From: Leptolyngbya sp. SIO4C1
GTDB taxonomy: Bacteria > Cyanobacteriota > Cyanobacteriia > Phormidesmidales > Phormidesmidaceae
Direction: 5' to 3'
Assembly (NCBI GenBank): GCA_010671975.1
Contig: JAAHIA010000288.1
Coordinates: 1 to 6,360 of the forward strand
Length of the DNA stretch: 6,360 nt
Part shown: in pieces, positions 5,807 to 6,360 of the stretch
Layout of the letters: every line of letters starts with the position of its first letter
How positions within the stretch are numbered: position 1 is the first letter of the stretch
Notes under the pieces: model-generated
Database searches by the model: none
What the model saw: the letters and a program-made list of their open reading frames with translations, nothing else
What the model was told of the DNA's origin: nothing
Program-made: the position numbers and the translations under genes

Positions 5807-5811
5807 ATAAC
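5806..5811 (+). promoter_or_regulatory. Candidate -10 element (TATAAC) for the zinc-ribbon gene
   Basis: TATAAC matches the bacterial -10 consensus at five of six positions and lies 36 bases before the ATG at 5848. That would place transcription start near 5818 with a leader of about 30 bases. The -35 position at 17-bp spacing (5783-5788, AAGAAT) is poor and lies inside the palindrome, as expected for an activator-dependent promoter. Confidence 0.45.
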
Positions 5812-5847
5812 GGACAGTTTACCCGTAGATGAGGATAGGTAGTGACT

Positions 5848-6360
5848 ATGCAGTGCCCCGTATGCCAAACTGCTGCGCTCACGCGAACTCGCTTAGAAGA
5901 GTTCCTATCCGTTCGTGCTTGTAACAGCTGTTCAGGCTATTGGATCTCCTCGTATGACTACTGGCACTGGCTAGAGTGGCACGGCCAAACGCAAGATCAG
6001 CCGCATGGCCATTCGCACAGCCATCTGCACGACCATGCGCACAGTCATCACTCAGTGCCCAATATCCCGATTGTTGAGAATCGCCGGGCTGTGTTTTGCC
6101 CTGACTGCGGCCACATTATGCGTAAGGCCAAAGTCAGCCACAGCTTAGACTTTTACCTAGATCGCTGCTCCCACTGCGGCGGCTTTTGGTTCGATCAGAA
6201 CAAGTGGGAGCTGCTGCGCTCTCACGACCTGCATTCAGTCGTGCATTTGATCTTTTCAGATACGTGGCAGGCGCAGATTCGCCAGGCAGAGTTCAAAGAA
6301 GTGCTAGAGCAGACCTATCGCACTGCCCTCGGGGACGAAGGCTACGCGCAGGCCATGCAA
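5848..6360 (+). CDS. Double TFIIB-type zinc-ribbon protein with histidine-rich linker (3' truncated by window)
   Basis: The frame is open from ATG 5848 to the window end (171 codons, no stop seen). Two zf-TFIIB-like zinc ribbons are clear. The first uses C3/C6 (CPVC) and C25/C28 (CNSC) and ends in SGYW. The second uses C84/C87 (CPDC) and C107/C110 (CSHC) and ends in the family-typical GGFWFD. Between them, residues 53-68 hold nine histidines, mostly in alternation (HGHSHSHLHDHAHSHH), a likely metal-binding linker. The visible C-terminal part is a charged, probably helical region with no membrane segment so far. An in-frame GTG at 5842 is an alternative start; a TAG at 5836-5838 limits the frame. 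AGG about 9 bases upstream may be a weak ribosome site. Such proteins are usually of unknown function; metal sensing or delivery, or nucleic-acid binding, is inference. Its own regulatory spacer suggests transcription independent of the hydrolase. Confidence 0.8.
   Translation, partial: MQCPVCQTAALTRTRLEEFLSVRACNSCSGYWISSYDYWHWLEWHGQTQDQPHGHSHSHLHDHAHSHHSVPNIPIVENRRAVFCPDCGHIMRKAKVSHSLDFYLDRCSHCGGFWFDQNKWELLRSHDLHSVVHLIFSDTWQAQIRQAEFKEVLEQTYRTALGDEGYAQAMQ

Noticed and set aside
5760..5810. 16-codon open frame starting ATG in the spacer before the zinc-ribbon gene, considered as a leader peptide
   Set aside because: It has no ribosome binding site, and its end overlaps the likely -10 element, so it would lie upstream of the transcription start of that gene.

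Overview
The window is cyanobacterial chromosomal DNA. The main evidence is the density of the octamer GCGATCGC (HIP1): eleven exact copies in 6.36 kb, inside genes and between them. GC content is moderately high, and most starts lack a Shine-Dalgarno sequence, which also fits. The gene types (RCK-type channel domain, small glycine-rich membrane protein, Asp-box propeller with signal peptide, TFIIB-type zinc-ribbon protein) agree with a cyanobacterium, perhaps a Leptolyngbya-like filamentous one. That genus-level guess is inference only.

Layout. Positions 1-99 are the tail of an unrecognised reading frame ending in TAG, followed at once by a small hairpin. A 129-codon gene (121-510, +) then encodes only the C-terminal RCK/TrkA-C half of a potassium channel or transporter subunit, so it looks like a truncated remnant. 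It converges on a minus-strand gene (620-1126) for a two-helix glycine-rich membrane protein, with inverted repeats between the two. A 246-bp divergent spacer (1127-1372) with repeated AAGTTTT half-sites separates that gene from a plus-strand run of three tightly packed genes. These are a PAPS-dependent-type sulfotransferase (1373-2236), a secreted, membrane-anchored protein with 14 Asp-box repeats (2258-4576), and a large isochorismatase/nicotinamidase-fold cysteine hydrolase (4634-5686). The gaps are 21 and 57 bp with no visible terminator, so they may be one transcript.

The 161-bp spacer 5687-5847 is the most structured non-coding part. It holds a 14-bp tandem repeat that begins inside the hydrolase gene and supplies its stop codon, a 10-bp tandem repeat with helically phased A-tracts, a perfect 13-bp palindrome, an imperfect 16-bp palindrome and a -10-like hexamer. 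It leads into a gene that runs off the window end (5848-6360), encoding two TFIIB-type zinc ribbons joined by a histidine-rich linker.

How they might work together: a cytoplasmic sulfotransferase next to an extracytoplasmic propeller suggests, by inference only, modification of a surface or envelope glycan or metabolite and its recognition outside the membrane. The hydrolase has no clear link to that role. The zinc-ribbon gene seems to be separately controlled. Nothing here is a recognisable mobile element, CRISPR array or RNA gene.
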